Source: Plantago major (Eukaryota; Streptophyta; Magnoliopsida; Lamiales; Plantaginaceae). From it: 64,000 nt of DNA. Shown piece by piece: positions 11,586 through 24,388 of this stretch (its first letter is position 1; each line of letters opens with the position of its first letter). Under the pieces are notes generated by a model that saw only the letters and a list, made by a program, of their open reading frames with translations, was not told where the DNA came from and did no database searches. Where the stretch lies: positions 55,739,177-55,803,176 of the forward strand of contig CM048839.1 of the NCBI GenBank assembly GCA_026545765.1. The letters run 5' to 3'. A program made the position numbers and the translations under genes.

Positions 11586-12368
11586 TGTCTTGTTCTCTTC
11601 TTAATTACTACACTACTTAATAATAATACTATAAACATGCATGATTCTACTACCAAGTAGTACTATTTCCGAACAGGACAGAAGAGATGTCCCTGCATCT
11701 ACTCCTATTTCCTAGATTGATTTTCCTGTTCCCCGTAATCAAACACCCTTTGCTTTAATATGAAAATTCGACTCCGATCTTACCCCGGTGGTGTGGGTCC
11801 CACTGCTACAGTGAGAGAGTGAGATCACCGGGTCTAACAAACCGCTTTAATATACTACTTCTACTTTCTCGGAACATTCATTGGTGACTCACCTTACTGT
11901 TTTGTTTCTCTAACTTTCAACTTCATACTCGAACTTATCTAGAGTTCTAGTCCCATTAATTTTGTGTCTGTTTGGCTAAGGATTAAAACCTTGAGTTAAT
12001 GAAAAATTTAAATGTTTTTAATCAGGTACAGTCTAATAAATATCAATTTTACACTTAAAAATATGTAAAACTGGTTTGTAGGACAATGGCGATTAAGTCA
12101 TCAAGTTGGTCGCTTATGAGATGATGGTGGTAAAAATAAATAATGGGAGGTGTATGATTGAAGTGAGGTGTGATCGACACACATACATACGATAACAAAA
12201 TTGTTTTATGTGTAAATTGGGATGTATCAGGATAGCAATTTATCAGGAGGTGAAGATGTATATCGCCAAAGATAAGAAAGAGAGAAGAGATTGCTTGCAT
12301 TTATGTTGTGATGTCCACATTTTGACATTGTTCGGCGGATCGATTTCCTGTGCTTGCTGTGCTGTGAC

Positions 12369-12410
<42 letters not shown>

Positions 12411-12959
12411 CTTATTATTATTATTATTATTAAAAATTAAAAATATTAAAAAATATATGAGTAGCTAGCTAGCGGGAAAACCAAAAAGGATGATAAAATC
12501 CCTGGTTTTGTGGCCAAATTCATCTCAGTGGTAGTAGTAGTAGTGAAAGTAGATCGGATATGATCATAAATATGGTGGACTTGTTGAGAAGATTCCCAGA
12601 TATCCAGATATATAGCAAGGGCAAAACAGAGTAACGCTCAAAACTGGGGAAATCTGCTGACTTTCAAGCAATCAGGTGGGGGCCTACAAGATATGGAGGA
12701 GTAGCTGCTGACAGACATTATTTTCTTAATTTCTTTGTCTTTGTATTGTATTGTACCCTCTAATTTCCAATAATATTATTAATATTATTATTATGTGATG
12801 TAGAAGTAGTATCATGTTTTTCTGCTTTGATTCAATCTCTGCATTTACTATTTTATCAAAACTTATGTCCACATTATACCACCCATTGCATGCATCAATC
12901 AGACTAAAAACATAAGAATCAGATGCTCCCCCCTTTCCCAAGTACCTATCTCTTAACAA
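11586..12959. other. Intergenic region downstream of the NGAL gene
   Basis: Holds the NGAL 3' UTR, not delimited, and the AAT/TTA microsatellite. No credible gene, RNA or bounded repeat was seen in the rest. Confidence 0.5.
12368..12431. repeat. AAT/TTA microsatellite
   Basis: About fourteen AAT units run into about six TTA units on the same strand, so the two halves can pair as a hairpin. About 0.8 kb after the NGAL stop codon. Confidence 0.9.
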
Positions 12960-13637
12960 TGTCGGCAAACAAATGAAAAGATCAACACAATAATAATATC
13001 AGTTTATGTGGTTCGGTTGGATAAATTCAAACCTACATTTACAAGATAAATCAACGATTTATCACTCCAAAATCCTCTAATGATTACAAACTATGGAACT
13101 GAGAATTTGACAATTTACAATCATTAAAAGCAAACACAATGAAGCAGAAAGAAGGAAATCATCTTGTTATTGGTTGAAATATGTTTGGAAAAGATACATC
13201 AACTCTCACTAAAACAGGGGTTTTTATAACTGGAAAATACTCTTGAAATCTGAGAGGAAGTTAAAATTGTACTACATTTCTTGAGCGAAAAGGTCAATCA
13301 TAGTGGAAAAAACTCTATCAATTTACATCAATAATGAAATCTCGCCGTTCAATTTGATCTAAGGGTGAAGAACCCTAATCGTAACAAATTGGTACAATTT
13401 TCATTCGGGTGGTCTTGGTGCACATGAGCCAGCAAATCTGTTAGGCGAATTATTACGTCCCGCTTCAAGTCTGCTACGTGGTTGTTTCTGATTGGACGCA
13501 GTATTTTCGTTATTCCTCTCCCTCTCCTTTTGTTTCACAAAGTTCGCACATTGAGTCTCTAAACTTTTCCCAGTTTTGCAATCAAGTCCTTTTCCTTTCT
13601 CTTTTTCGGTCCTTATATTTTCTCCTGAATTTCAATA
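12960..13637 (-). repeat. Probable 3' LTR of Copia C
   Basis: Starts TGTCGGCAAAC on the plus strand. The inner end lies next to the polypurine tract and reads TATTGAAATTC in element sense, where TG would be expected, so a point change is assumed. There is no second copy in the window, which leaves the borders approximate. Confidence 0.6.
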
Positions 13638-14309
13638 TTCCCCTCAATAGGAACATATATATTCTTTACGTTCATCTTATCCAATGCTTCTTGAAGATTT
13701 GTGGCAGGAAGGGATTTAGTGAGAAAATCTGCTACTTGATTTTTGGTTGAAATATACTCAACTTTGTTGATTCCTTCAATTAATTTTTCTTTGATGAAGT
13801 GACATTCAATTTCAATATGTTTAGTTCTTTCATGGAACATGGGATTTTTGGTAAGGAGAATGGCCGATTGATTGTCACAAAACAAAGTTACAGGCTTCTT
13901 TCTTTTTATTCCAAAAATCTGCTAGTAAAGCACTAAGCCAGGTTATTTCACAACAAGCTACAACCATTGATCTATACTCTGCTTCCGTGGAAGAGCGAAT
14001 TACAACTTGTTAATTCTTTGATCTCCAGCTTACTAAGGAGTTTCCTAGAAACGTGCAATATCATGTTATTGGACATGCATCATAGTCATAATCACATTAA
14101 AATGTTAGTTAATGCTCCTCATCAGTTGAGAGAAAGATTCCCATGCCCATATTTCCCTTAATATACTTTATCACTCTTAAAAGAGCATTCATGTGATCTT
14201 TACATGGTCTTTCCATGAATTGGCTAAGGATCCCAACATCATGATTTATATCTGGCCTAGTTATTATTAAATAGATGAGTTTTCCAATTAGTTTTCTATA
14301 GTAAGTAGG
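13613..14309 (-). pseudogene. Copia C RT-RNase H remnant
   Basis: From 14309 downward: end of RT (YYRKLIGKLIYL, then TRPDI), then an RNase H domain with SSTEAEYRSMV and ACCEITWL. A frameshifted tail at 13613-13885 shows MFCDNQSAILLTKNP, ERTKHIEIECHF and NQVADFLTKSLP. Stops near 13890 and 14025 break the frame. The RNase H would degrade the RNA strand during reverse transcription. Confidence 0.85.
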
Positions 14310-15083
14310 TGATGTGACAATGAAGTGTGCGATATTGCATGCTTTTAGACCCTCATTTTTTGCCTTAGATTCAATATTTGTATCGTTTTATGGTCAAATA
14401 CCAACTTCGTGTGTATTTTGTAGGTCATGATCGCATTTTTGAGGAATTGCACGATTTCAGGTGCGAAAACGACATAATTGTGCGAAATCGAGAAAGTTAA
14501 GCAAATACGCCGGATACGCCGTTGCATGGATTTCGAGGAGTCAAAACATGTCATGCGAAGATAATTGAAGATGCAACAACATTGTAGAAGACCACTTTTC
14601 GAGGAAACGAAATTACGAAGCCCGAAATCGAAGAACAAAGAAGAACAGATAGACACCTGCAAAATCACACTCTGCGGCCTACAGGGGACCGCAGAAGCCT
14701 TTGTGCGGTCCACAGGGGACCGCAGTTAAGGGACTGCTTTCTCCTGGGCCATTTTCCTGGCTTGTCAGGCTAGAGTCCGCCTTCCTAAACCTTCCTTAAT
14801 GATCAATGATGGTCAGAGCTCGGATTTTCAAGTATAAATAAGACCTCAGGGTCTCATAATTCTACACCGCTCACACAGCAAACTCTCGAAAGAGAGGACC
14901 AGTCCTCGGGGAAGTGAAACCCCAACACCGCTGACCGTCAGGCACCCAGATGGAGGAAACCCTAGAAGCAGCACGAAGATATCAGAGACTAAGCTTCTTC
15001 TTCTTTTCTTTCTTACTTTTCGATTTCTGTCTAGTATTACTATAAGTAGCTAATTTTCTCTTGTAAAGATGAACCGCCGTAAC
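14310..15083 (+). repeat. 5' LTR of Gypsy B, left part
   Basis: Begins TGATGTGACAAT and holds a TATAAATA promoter element near 14834. Two near-copies of GCGGTCC-ACAGG-GGACCGC at about 14675-14725 can each form a strong stem-loop. It ends with the target duplication GTAAC (15079-15083). Confidence 0.82.
14834..14843 (+). promoter_or_regulatory. TATA box of the Gypsy B LTR
   Basis: AGTATAAATAAG about 0.5 kb into the LTR, followed downstream by pyrimidine-rich DNA as expected for the U3/R boundary. Confidence 0.55.
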
Positions 15084-16291
15084 TGTTGGTCCCTTAGACA
15101 ACAAGGTTAAAGTCTGGGGGGGGGGGGGGGGGGTGAATAGACTTTAAAAACTTTTTGTTATATAACACAGTTTCTCAGCAAGGTAAGATTGCTGATACTT
15201 ATACTAGTTCAGAGAGCGGAAGTCTTTTAATACAATTAAGTGCAGTCAGAAAGCTAGTAACAAATAAACATATGAAGTAAAGTAAAGCTTTGCTGAAAGA
15301 TAAAGTGTAAACGGTTTATAGTGGTATCTGAAGGTGGCGTAATCCTTCAACTAATCCACTTCGCCCTTGATAGGACTTGAATTCACTATGTAAGGTTTAT
15401 GAGATCCGTTACAAAAAGCCCTACACTAGCCAAATCCCTTTTTACCCTAAGTTCCCAACTCAGGACCTTTGAATCCTCTTTCTTAGCTAACCCAAGCTAA
15501 GTACTCCGATTCCCAAGAGATTTTCCTTAGCTTTCTCAGCCAAAGTAGTCACTCCATTGTTGTTTAACTCCAAGGTTTATTCCCTAGCTTTCTCAGCTAA
15601 GTACTTCCTATATCCTCACGCCTGTTTGGTGTTTGATGTAGTAGTTTGTGCCAGGCAGTGATTACCATGATCACAATGTTTCAGTTATCTCAGTAATCAA
15701 AGAAACTCAACCGTAATCCTATGCTACAAGGACTAAGTCTATTGTTTCTGAGTTCCAAGACTTGTCTTTGTTTTGAGGAAAGAACTAACACTTGGTAGAA
15801 ACACAAGTATGTTCTATCTCTTCACAAATAGCTAGTAAAAGCTTAAGTCTTGTTGGAGTTGCGGGCACTTAGAGAACCAGAAGAAATCTGAGTCGCAACT
15901 TTGAATACAAGAGCTTTCTGAGAGAGTTCTTGAACGCTTAAGAGATTTCTTGCAAGTGATTCTATATCTGTTGTGAGCTTGAGTGATTTTAAGTGCTTGT
16001 GTGTAACTCCAATCTGTTGGGTACTCATCACAACTGCTAAGTGATCCTTTTATAGTGATTAATGGAGCCGTTTGAAATACTATCCGTTGAATAGACATTT
16101 TCAATTTCGACTAGATGTCACTATCATAGTACATTCGACCTTTGTCTCTTTGTGTCAAGCCAACAAGCTTTTCTGAGAGACGTTTGATATAGCATTAAAT
16201 GCATTTGTACTATAGGACTTTTATCCACAACGGTCAGAGAGCTTCCAACAGCTAGAAGATTCAGAAACCTCTTTGCTATTGCATTGCTATC
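15084..16291 (-). repeat. 3' LTR of Copia A, first part
   Basis: Direct repeat of 37334-37868 plus 39484-40140. Close to the end is a run of about 17 G bases (about 15117-15133) that is only about 10 long in the other LTR. It is interrupted at 16292 by Gypsy A, with CTATC at 16287-16291. Confidence 0.9.
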
Positions 16292-17626
<1,335 letters not shown>

Positions 17627-19003
17627 AATCCCCGAACCGAACCTTTGCTCGTCCTCGAGCAAGCAAACAACCTAGACACTCTAGACTCTAAACCACGTAG
17701 ACAAATACAAGAGTTACAAAGCCAAGTAATCGAATCTACCATTGAAAGCATTAAGTCCACCAAATGCAAATGTTTTGCTCTCAAGTAACCTTGGCAGAAA
17801 AGTGCACAGACAATTCCAAAAAATCTTTTCTCAAGCAAATAACTCTTTAGTCCAGCACACTAGTCCCTCACAGGAATAATATGCAATTTCTACTCTCTTT
17901 GGAAGTGTCCAATGGGGTTATGCGCTTAGAAAGTAAACTGGGAAGGTAACTCGCATCACAAAATTGCCTAGACTATCTTATGCTAATGTACTCAAATCAG
18001 ATGGATCAGAAGGGACTTTTTCTCAAAAACGACTTATAACAGAAGTTCAAGACCTGTGCTGTTCCCTTTTTCACTTGCAGATCAAACATAAACCATTATT
18101 GCAATGTATTCAATGCATGGCCTCATTGGGCTCTTTTATATCAATTTTTTTACGGGTGTCTATTTTACCGAAAGTCCGCACTTTTGTGCGTGTCAGTTTG
18201 GTATACATGCCATTAACCCTCACGGTCATATAGCTTTAAGGGCCACGCCGGTATATAGGTAGTATCTGAAACATGCCTAACACGACAGACGGTGATCAAC
18301 TAAGACCATAGATCCACCCCGAGATTAAATTCAGACAGCTTTGGAAACAGCAACAGACTCAAACACAATCAAGCATATAAAGCTAAAAAATTAGTCGTAA
18401 ACATGTAAATAACTCTTCCCCAAACCTGTTCTTTAGAACGGGGTTTAAAAGTTAGAGAACTCAGAATTAAAAGCATGCCGTTCGTCATCCCCAAACAAAA
18501 TGAGTACACATAAGTATGAAAAGGCGCAAGTAATTCGTAAAAAACTTGCACATCCCAGGAATCAGACAATACAAATGCCGGTACAATTTTTTTTCATCGA
18601 CACAGGCTTCTCACTGCTTTTGGACTAAAGAACTGGACAGACTAGATATTTGCAAGAGGAAAAAGACCTTAAGGAATTAACAATGCACTAAGCTACTTCC
18701 AGTTACATATTAAACAAAACAAAGGCATTAAGTGGATTTACCACTCACAATAGCTGCTCGAAAACTTGGAAAGGTAACTCAGACTCGACACTACTGATAC
18801 TAGGACAGAATTAATGAAATAAAGAAAAATAGCACAAAGGTGGCTAGCATACCACCACAGTCACAGTACCGAATAAGAAACATTAGCTAATGATACAGTC
18901 GAAACATCCCCAAACCTACACAAGTGCTAGCCCTAGCAACGAATAGTGGAAAAATAAACGACTGTATAGAGTGACCAACCATAGTGATGTCACGGCACTG
19001 CAC
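17627..19003 (-). other. Non-coding 3' region of Gypsy A
   Basis: Between the extra ORF and the 3' LTR. The minus strand next to the LTR reads GGTTCGGGGATT, a plausible polypurine tract. No other coding sequence seen. Confidence 0.6.
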
Positions 19004-20137
19004 TCAACTAGATCCACCTCCGAAGTGTCGGGTCCAGTAGTCCTGCTGCTCCTTCCAAAGCCTCTCCTGCTGCTCCAAGCACTGGATCTCGCGCTGCTCC
19101 CTCTCATCGGCTCGGCGATCCCACTCCTCCTGCTGCTGGTAATGCGCCTCAATGTGGGTATACTGCTCTTCAATGTGCTGATAATGCGGTCCGCTTGATT
19201 CAGGCATGCGTCTGCTCAAAATAAGCAGAGAAGTCCGTGGACCGGAGGGACGTCTTCTTCTTCGAGGCGTGGCCGATTGGTTGTGCTTGTTGTGCTGGAT
19301 GCTGGAATCGCTCCAAAATAGTCCTGGTAGCTGAGATATTGAGTGCACCCTTGGGTCTCGCAGACCTCACAATACCAGGTACATGGTGATGCTGGCAGTA
19401 GGCGGTGATAAGGCATGGGAATCCAAGAACGCTCCGCCTCGCAGATCTGGAGAGAATCTCCTTCAATATAATATCAGGAGCATCAACGTACCGTCCTCTC
19501 ATAATGGCTCGAATGATACGAGCGGTGGGAGCTGTCAAGTTGTGGAAGTGGCCGTTTGGAGTTACATTGCACTGGATCATGTGCTGCCACAACCGAATCT
19601 CAGGTTTGATACACTGAGAGGTGATCTTGGAATGGTACCTGAAATCCTGAGCGTGATACTCAGGAAGGATCACGAATTCTGCCAAATCTTCCTCAAATAG
19701 GCGCCTGGTCAAGTTATCTCCAGAATGCTCGTACCTTGTATCTCTCTCGCTGATGTCGAACTCCCTGCAATGCAAAAAGGTCCTAATGCTATTCTCAGTG
19801 AATGGGAGTTGAACCCCTCTGACAATCATCTGGCCACCTTCAGACCTGTCATGGAGACTGATGTAAAACTCGCTTTTGACTTTGGTCGCCATTTCCCAAA
19901 GAGTACCTCCCAATGTAGGTACCGGATCCTGTCATAGAACCTCCGAAAGATCTCATCCGCCATTTCGTTAACATCAAACTGATGCTCAGGCTAGTACTGG
20001 TGTGGATCACTGAAGTGCTCCACCATGTAAGCTCTCCCATCCATAGACAGATGAGAGAACTCATCCGCAGATCCTCTCCCAGCCGCTGCTCGGTTTCGCT
20101 CTCCCCTAGTGCGCTTGTTTCCTGCTCGTTTAGACAT
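19004..20137 (-). pseudogene. Extra ORF of Gypsy A (putative plant transposon protein type)
   Basis: A possible start is at 20137 (MSKRAG, then an Arg-rich stretch). The main open frame is 19913-19200. It includes GVQLPFTENSIRTFLHC, EDLAEFVILPEYHAQDF, WQHMIQCNVTPNGH and TAPTARIIRAIMRGR. A shifted frame at 19348-19004 is rich in Gln, Glu and Arg (EEQYTHIEAHYQQQEEW) and may form a coiled coil. The style matches the 'putative plant transposon protein' family often found next to Athila-like elements; this family call is from memory. It has no transposase or polymerase motif. At least one frameshift separates the parts. It lies where pol would normally continue. Confidence 0.6.
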
Positions 20138-20295
20138 AGTACCTTTTGAATCTTGAAATTGGATGGATGGAACTCGAAATTGATTGAAGAATCAAAGGGA
20201 GGAGAGTAATTCAGATGTTTTGGGACAAGAATGGAGTGATTTGGTAGAGTATTGAAGGAGTTTGGAGTTTTTTAGGTGTGGAGGATCGATGGTAT
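20138..20295 (-). other. Gypsy A internal spacer left of the CACTA insertion
   Basis: Short non-coding stretch between the extra ORF and the CACTA element, ending with the target duplication TAT (20293-20295). Confidence 0.5.
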
Positions 20296-21518
20296 CACTA
20301 CAAAAAATCTGGCCTGTAGCGATGGATAGATCCGTCGCTACAGGCCATCTATCCGTCGCCCCAGCTCTGGCAACAGATCGGGCGACGGATAGAAAATCCG
20401 TCGCCCCCCTGGAGCTGTGGCGACGGATAACAATCCGTCGTCCAATTCGCGAGTTGATTGACAGATTGACCAATTTTTTTTTTTTAAATTGATAATGTGG
20501 CGACGGATAGATTCTATCAAATGCTTTGACGGATAGATCTATCCGTCGCCCCATTTCTATTTTTTTTTAAAAAAATAAAATCCGTATTTGAATTTTTATA
20601 TTCGTATACGGATTAATTCGTATCCAATTTGTATTCGTATACGAGATATTGATTTGTATTCGTATACGGATTAATTTGTATTCGAATTTTTATATTCGTA
20701 TCCAATTTGTATTCGTACGGTGCGGTGGTGGTGGGAGGAGAAAGGTGGTGCGGTGGTGGCAGTGGTGGTGGGAGGAGAGAGGTGGTGCGGTAGTGGCAGT
20801 GGTGGTGGTGGTGCGGTGGTGGCAGGGTGGTGGTGGGAGGAGGAAAGGTGGTGGTGGTGGCAGGGTGGTGGTGGTGGTGGTGGAGGAGATGGTGGTGGTG
20901 CGGTGGTGGTGGTGGTGGAGATGGTGGTGGTGCGGTGGTGGTGGTAGGAGAGAGGTGGTGGTGGTGGTGGTGGAGATGGTGGTGGTGCGGTGGTGGTGGT
21001 AGGAGAGAGGTGGTGGTGGAGATGGTGGTGGTGGAGATGGTGGTGGTGCGGTGGTCGTGGGAGGAGAGAGGTGGTGGTGGTGGTGGTGGAGATGGTGGTG
21101 GTGCGGTGGTGGTGGGAGGAGAGAGGTGGTGGTGGTGGAGATGGTGGTGGAGTAGGATGGTGGTGGAGGAGGTGGTGGTGGATGGTGGTGGTGGAGGAGA
21201 AAGGTGGTGGAAGGAGAAAGGTGGTGGTGGGAGGAGGAGGAGAGGAGAAATGGAGGAGAAGTGGTGGAGGAAAGGAGGTGGTGGAGGAGATATATGGTTC
21301 TTTTTTTAGGCTTTTAGCGACGGATAGATCTAGATCTATCCGTCGCTAAAGTTTTTTTTTTTTTTTAAATCTTGGTCAACGCTCTGTAGCGACGGATAAA
21401 CTTATCCGTCGCTACAGAGCGACGGATAAGTTTTATCCGTCGCCCCGTTTGGCGATCCGTCGCTACAGGGGCGACGGATTTCCCCTTTCCGTCCCGTTAT
21501 AGCAGAATTCTTGTAGTG
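20296..21518. mobile_element. CACTA-type non-autonomous DNA transposon (1223 bp)
   Basis: Begins CACTACAAAAAATCTG and ends CAGAATTCTTGTAGTG, an imperfect inverted terminal repeat. It is flanked by the 3-bp duplication TAT (20293-20295, 21519-21521), the signature of CACTA elements. Within 250 bp of each end the 9-mer GCGACGGAT occurs in both orientations, about 15 copies in all, like the subterminal transposase-binding repeats of En/Spm elements. The centre is AT-rich DNA with ATTCGTATACG words (20581-20718) followed by a GGT-rich array. No transposase is encoded. Confidence 0.88.
20719..21292 (+). repeat. GGT/GGA-rich minisatellite in the CACTA element
   Basis: About 570 bp made almost wholly of GGT and GGA triplets with interspersed AGAGAGG, GCGGTGG and GATGGTGG variants. 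All G-richness is on the plus strand. It could form two-tetrad quadruplexes. Open frames of Gly, Val, Trp and Arg here reflect the repeat and are not a gene. Confidence 0.93.
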
Positions 21519-22080
21519 TATGAAGGAGAAGAGAAGAGAAAGTGAGGAGGGAGAAGGACGATCAGTGCTTTTAAAAAAAATCACGATCCGCCGCGGCGAG
21601 AATCTGTGAATGTAAATTAGGGAAAAAAAATGTGCTCGCCGCGGAGAAAATCTGCGAATGCAGAAAGGGGAAGGGAAAAGGAGGCTCACCGCGGCGAAAA
21701 TTCCCGAAGCTAAAAAAAACAAAAGGCTAGCCAGCTCGCCGCGGCGAGCATAATAGCTGGGCCGCGGCGAACATAGAAAATTTAAAATGTTCTACTTGCA
21801 CGAAATTTTTTCATTTTTTTCAACCTCGCCTTGCGAGATTGAAACTCTAAGCCGCATCTAGAGTTCACGAGTTTCCTCATGTAAGTGCAAAGGTCACGCC
21901 CTTCATAACACAACTAAACTAAAAGAAAACAGAAAACCACATTTTTTTTTTAGAAAAATAAGTAGTCTAGCAGTACGAAAAATAAAGCAAAGTACGGAAT
22001 GAAAAAAATAGTCTGATGAATGTAAAAACAAAAGGGGGCTTTTGTTTATAGTCGTTAGCTCGACTTCTTCCATGCTGGAG
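21519..22080 (-). other. Gypsy A internal spacer with GC palindromes
   Basis: Between the CACTA element and the protease. At 21590-21775 there are about six copies or half copies of CTCGCCGCGGCGAG, a perfect 14-bp palindrome with a central CCGCGG. The same motif recurs in the LTRs. No protein supported. Confidence 0.75.
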
Positions 22081-22872
22081 CTAATTGAGCTTGAGCCTCC
22101 CAGCCTTCTCTGTCCCCATGCTTACCCTTGAGCGAGAATAGGTGTAGAGTGGGCCGGTTTGTGCTGCAATGTAGTTCCTGGTGTCAACCTGTGTAGGAGA
22201 ATATGATGTGGTGACAGCTTGCAACTCACGTTTCTCACCGCAAACCTGAATAGTACATGTACGGCCATAAAGATCGACTATCATACAAGTAGCCTTGATG
22301 AAAGGGCGCCCAAGAAGCAGCATATCCTTGTCCATCTCTTTGATCTTCACCTGTGGTGACTCGACAACCACGAAGTCAGTCAAAAACACATCTCCACCAA
22401 TGGTTACGGGAACATCCTCAACAACTCCCATGCATTTGCTTCGAGTACCATTAGCCATGGTCACAAAGCATCTTCTCGGTTCTAGACCCTTCAGGTTGAG
22501 TTCCTCATAAGTCTCGAATGTCATTAAGTTAACTGCAGCTCCAGTATCAATAATACCTGTAACCTCAGAAGAACTGCCTATCCCGAAAACCAAATCGAAA
22601 TTGTTTGCATCACTAATGCTCTTCTCTTCCTTTTGGATCAACTGAGTTGGTCTTGCATTCGCCTTCTCTCCTGGAATCGCAGGACCAGATGTTATCACCT
22701 TTCTTGCGTCATGTACATGTGTTGCCTCAACCTGGGTAACCACCTTATCATGGTTACAAGTGAAAGTCGTAATAACAGTCTTCACTACTCCTGGCTTGTC
22801 AAAAGCTATTCTCCACAGTCGCAGGGAATTTACCCTTCTCTCTTTGTTGGAAGTCGCCGACCAGATCACCAA
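22081..22872 (-). pseudogene. Gypsy A aspartic protease region
   Basis: A 263-codon open frame. The core is FDLVFGIGSS, then GIIDTGAAVNLMTFE with the catalytic DTGA, a hydrophobic flap segment and MLLLGRPFIKATCMIVD, the second conserved half of a retroviral-type protease. It would cut the gag polyprotein. It ends with a stop near the CACTA side instead of running into RT. It is in another frame from the gag pieces upstream, so the polyprotein is broken, or frameshifting was once used. Confidence 0.8.
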
Positions 22873-23035
22873 GAGTCTTCTCTAACCTCTTTTTCGATTG
22901 CTCAATGCTATCCAATCTCTGGTCATTCTTGGTTTGATTCCGCTGTGCTTCTGCCCAGAACCTCTCTAATCTCTCCATGTGAGCTCTAATCTCCTGATCA
23001 GCGTTTCGCAGTGCACTAGTAGGCGGAATCGGAAA

Positions 23036-24087
23036 CTACTGTGCTGGAGCCTGTCGAAACGGAACCTGTTGTACCGGAACCTGCTGTGGTGCATTCTCAT
23101 AGAAGTTACCTCCATAGGATAAAGTGGAACGATCAGGGTTGAAGGGTGACACCTTAGTAGCACCTGCATTCATTCCCGGATTTGGTTGCCAACCACCATG
23201 CTGTCTGTTCTGCACCCAGCAAATAATCTCCGGAGTTGGGTTCTCCCCCATAGACTCAAGAAGTCTACACATACTAGCACCATGCCCGAAATTACCACAC
23301 AGATTACACCTCTCATTCACTGGAACCACTGGTGCAGGGATAGTGCCAAGCATCCTCATCTCCTTAATCTGTTCTGCCAATTCAATAGTACTAGGCCCTG
23401 GAGTTTCCTCCACGGTTCTTACCTCAGCTCTCCTTGGTCTAATCTAGTTCCCTTAAGCTGGGAGATGGCAACAAGCTTCTCAAAAGCCTCATTCAATGCA
23501 GCCAGAGATGCCGTGACGATAGAGCCATCCACGGTCATATCCACCATATTCTGTGCTTCCCAGTCGAGTCCCTCATAGAACTTGCAGCATAAATCCATCT
23601 CACTCAACCTATGGTGAGGGCATTGAGAGAGCAAGTTCAGGAATCACTCCCTGGCCTCATAAAAACTCTCATCACTCATTTGCATGAACTTCTCAATCTG
23701 CACTCGAAGCTGCCTAGTCTTCTTCACTGGATAGAACTTGTTCATAAAGGCCCTGTATAGATCATCCCAAGTAGCCAGAGAACCTTCAGGTTGATTCAAT
23801 AGCCAGCTCTTTGCTTTATCCTGCATGGGAAAAACCTTCTTCCTGATTTCCTCATCAGAAACCGTTATTGTGCCTACAGTAAGCGGAATCCTAGCAATCA
23901 GCCCCTCGAACTCCTTGAGAAACCGGATAACATCCTCATTAGCCATCCCATAATACTTAGGCATGTCATGGAAGTGATGAGACTTGATCTCCATGTTCCT
24001 AGCATTGTTAGAGAGCACAATAGTGGATCCCCCAGCCTTAATTTCACCAGTCTGCATATAGGTCCCATAAGTGATCACAGGCCTCAA
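23036..24087 (-). pseudogene. Gypsy A gag (retrotrans_gag type)
   Basis: 24087-23644 is the gag core: FLKEFEGLIARIPLTVG, KAKSWLLNQPEGSLATWDDL, FMNKFYPVKKTRQLR. A stop near 23641 is followed by 23634-23419 (LSQCPHHRL, KFYEGLDWEAQNMVD). In another frame, 23413-23036 has a zinc knuckle CNLCGNFGHGASMC and a Gln-rich tail. The pattern, including the CPHH segment, is that of Athila-type gag. The RNA-binding knuckle is intact. It lies just after the primer site, as expected. Confidence 0.87.
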
Positions 24088-24366
24088 CGACCTGAATTGA
24101 CTCTGGGAGTATTCTCGTTGATGTCACCAATTTGAATAGCTGCTAAGTTCTGTCTTCGAAGCTGATGGTACTGTCTATCGATCTCAGGTACTAGAGGTTG
24201 CAAAGGTGTTCCTTGCGATCTTGTACTGGGCATAAACCTGCAAAAAGTTCCTCTACAAAATCAAAAACCTCGAAAAATCTTAGTTTCTGTTAGTGCAGAA
24301 ATCGCAGGTAAGTAAAAAAAAAAAGCAAATAAAATATCACACTCACACGCTACAGTAGGAATTAAT

Positions 24367-24384
24367 TCCCCGGCAGCGGCGCCA
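24367..24384 (-). other. Primer binding site of Gypsy A (Asp-tRNA)
   Basis: The minus strand reads TGGCGCCGCTGCCGGGGA, four bases from the 5' LTR. It is identical to the primer site of Gypsy B at 41101-41118. Confidence 0.93.
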
Positions 24385-24388
24385 AATT

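Larger units (their letters stand above)
12960..14309 (-). mobile_element. Copia C: 3' end of a Copia element, cut by Gypsy B
   Basis: Minus-strand RNase H and the last part of RT are followed by a polypurine-like TTGAGGGGAA and an LTR at 12960-13637. At 14310 the Copia coding similarity stops in the middle of RT (PTYYRKLIGKLIYL) and the LTR of Gypsy B begins. The upstream part of this element is not in the window. Confidence 0.8.

Noticed and set aside
20649..21349. Several long plus-strand frames rich in Gly, Val, Trp and Arg
   Set aside because: They arise from the GGT/GGA array, overlap in all three frames and have no other protein-like feature. The same holds for 26080-26683.
17627..22080. 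Search for RT, RNase H or integrase motifs in Gypsy A
   Set aside because: None of the YVDD-, DSQ-, or DNGxxF-type motifs appears in any frame here; the absence is used in the finding on this element.
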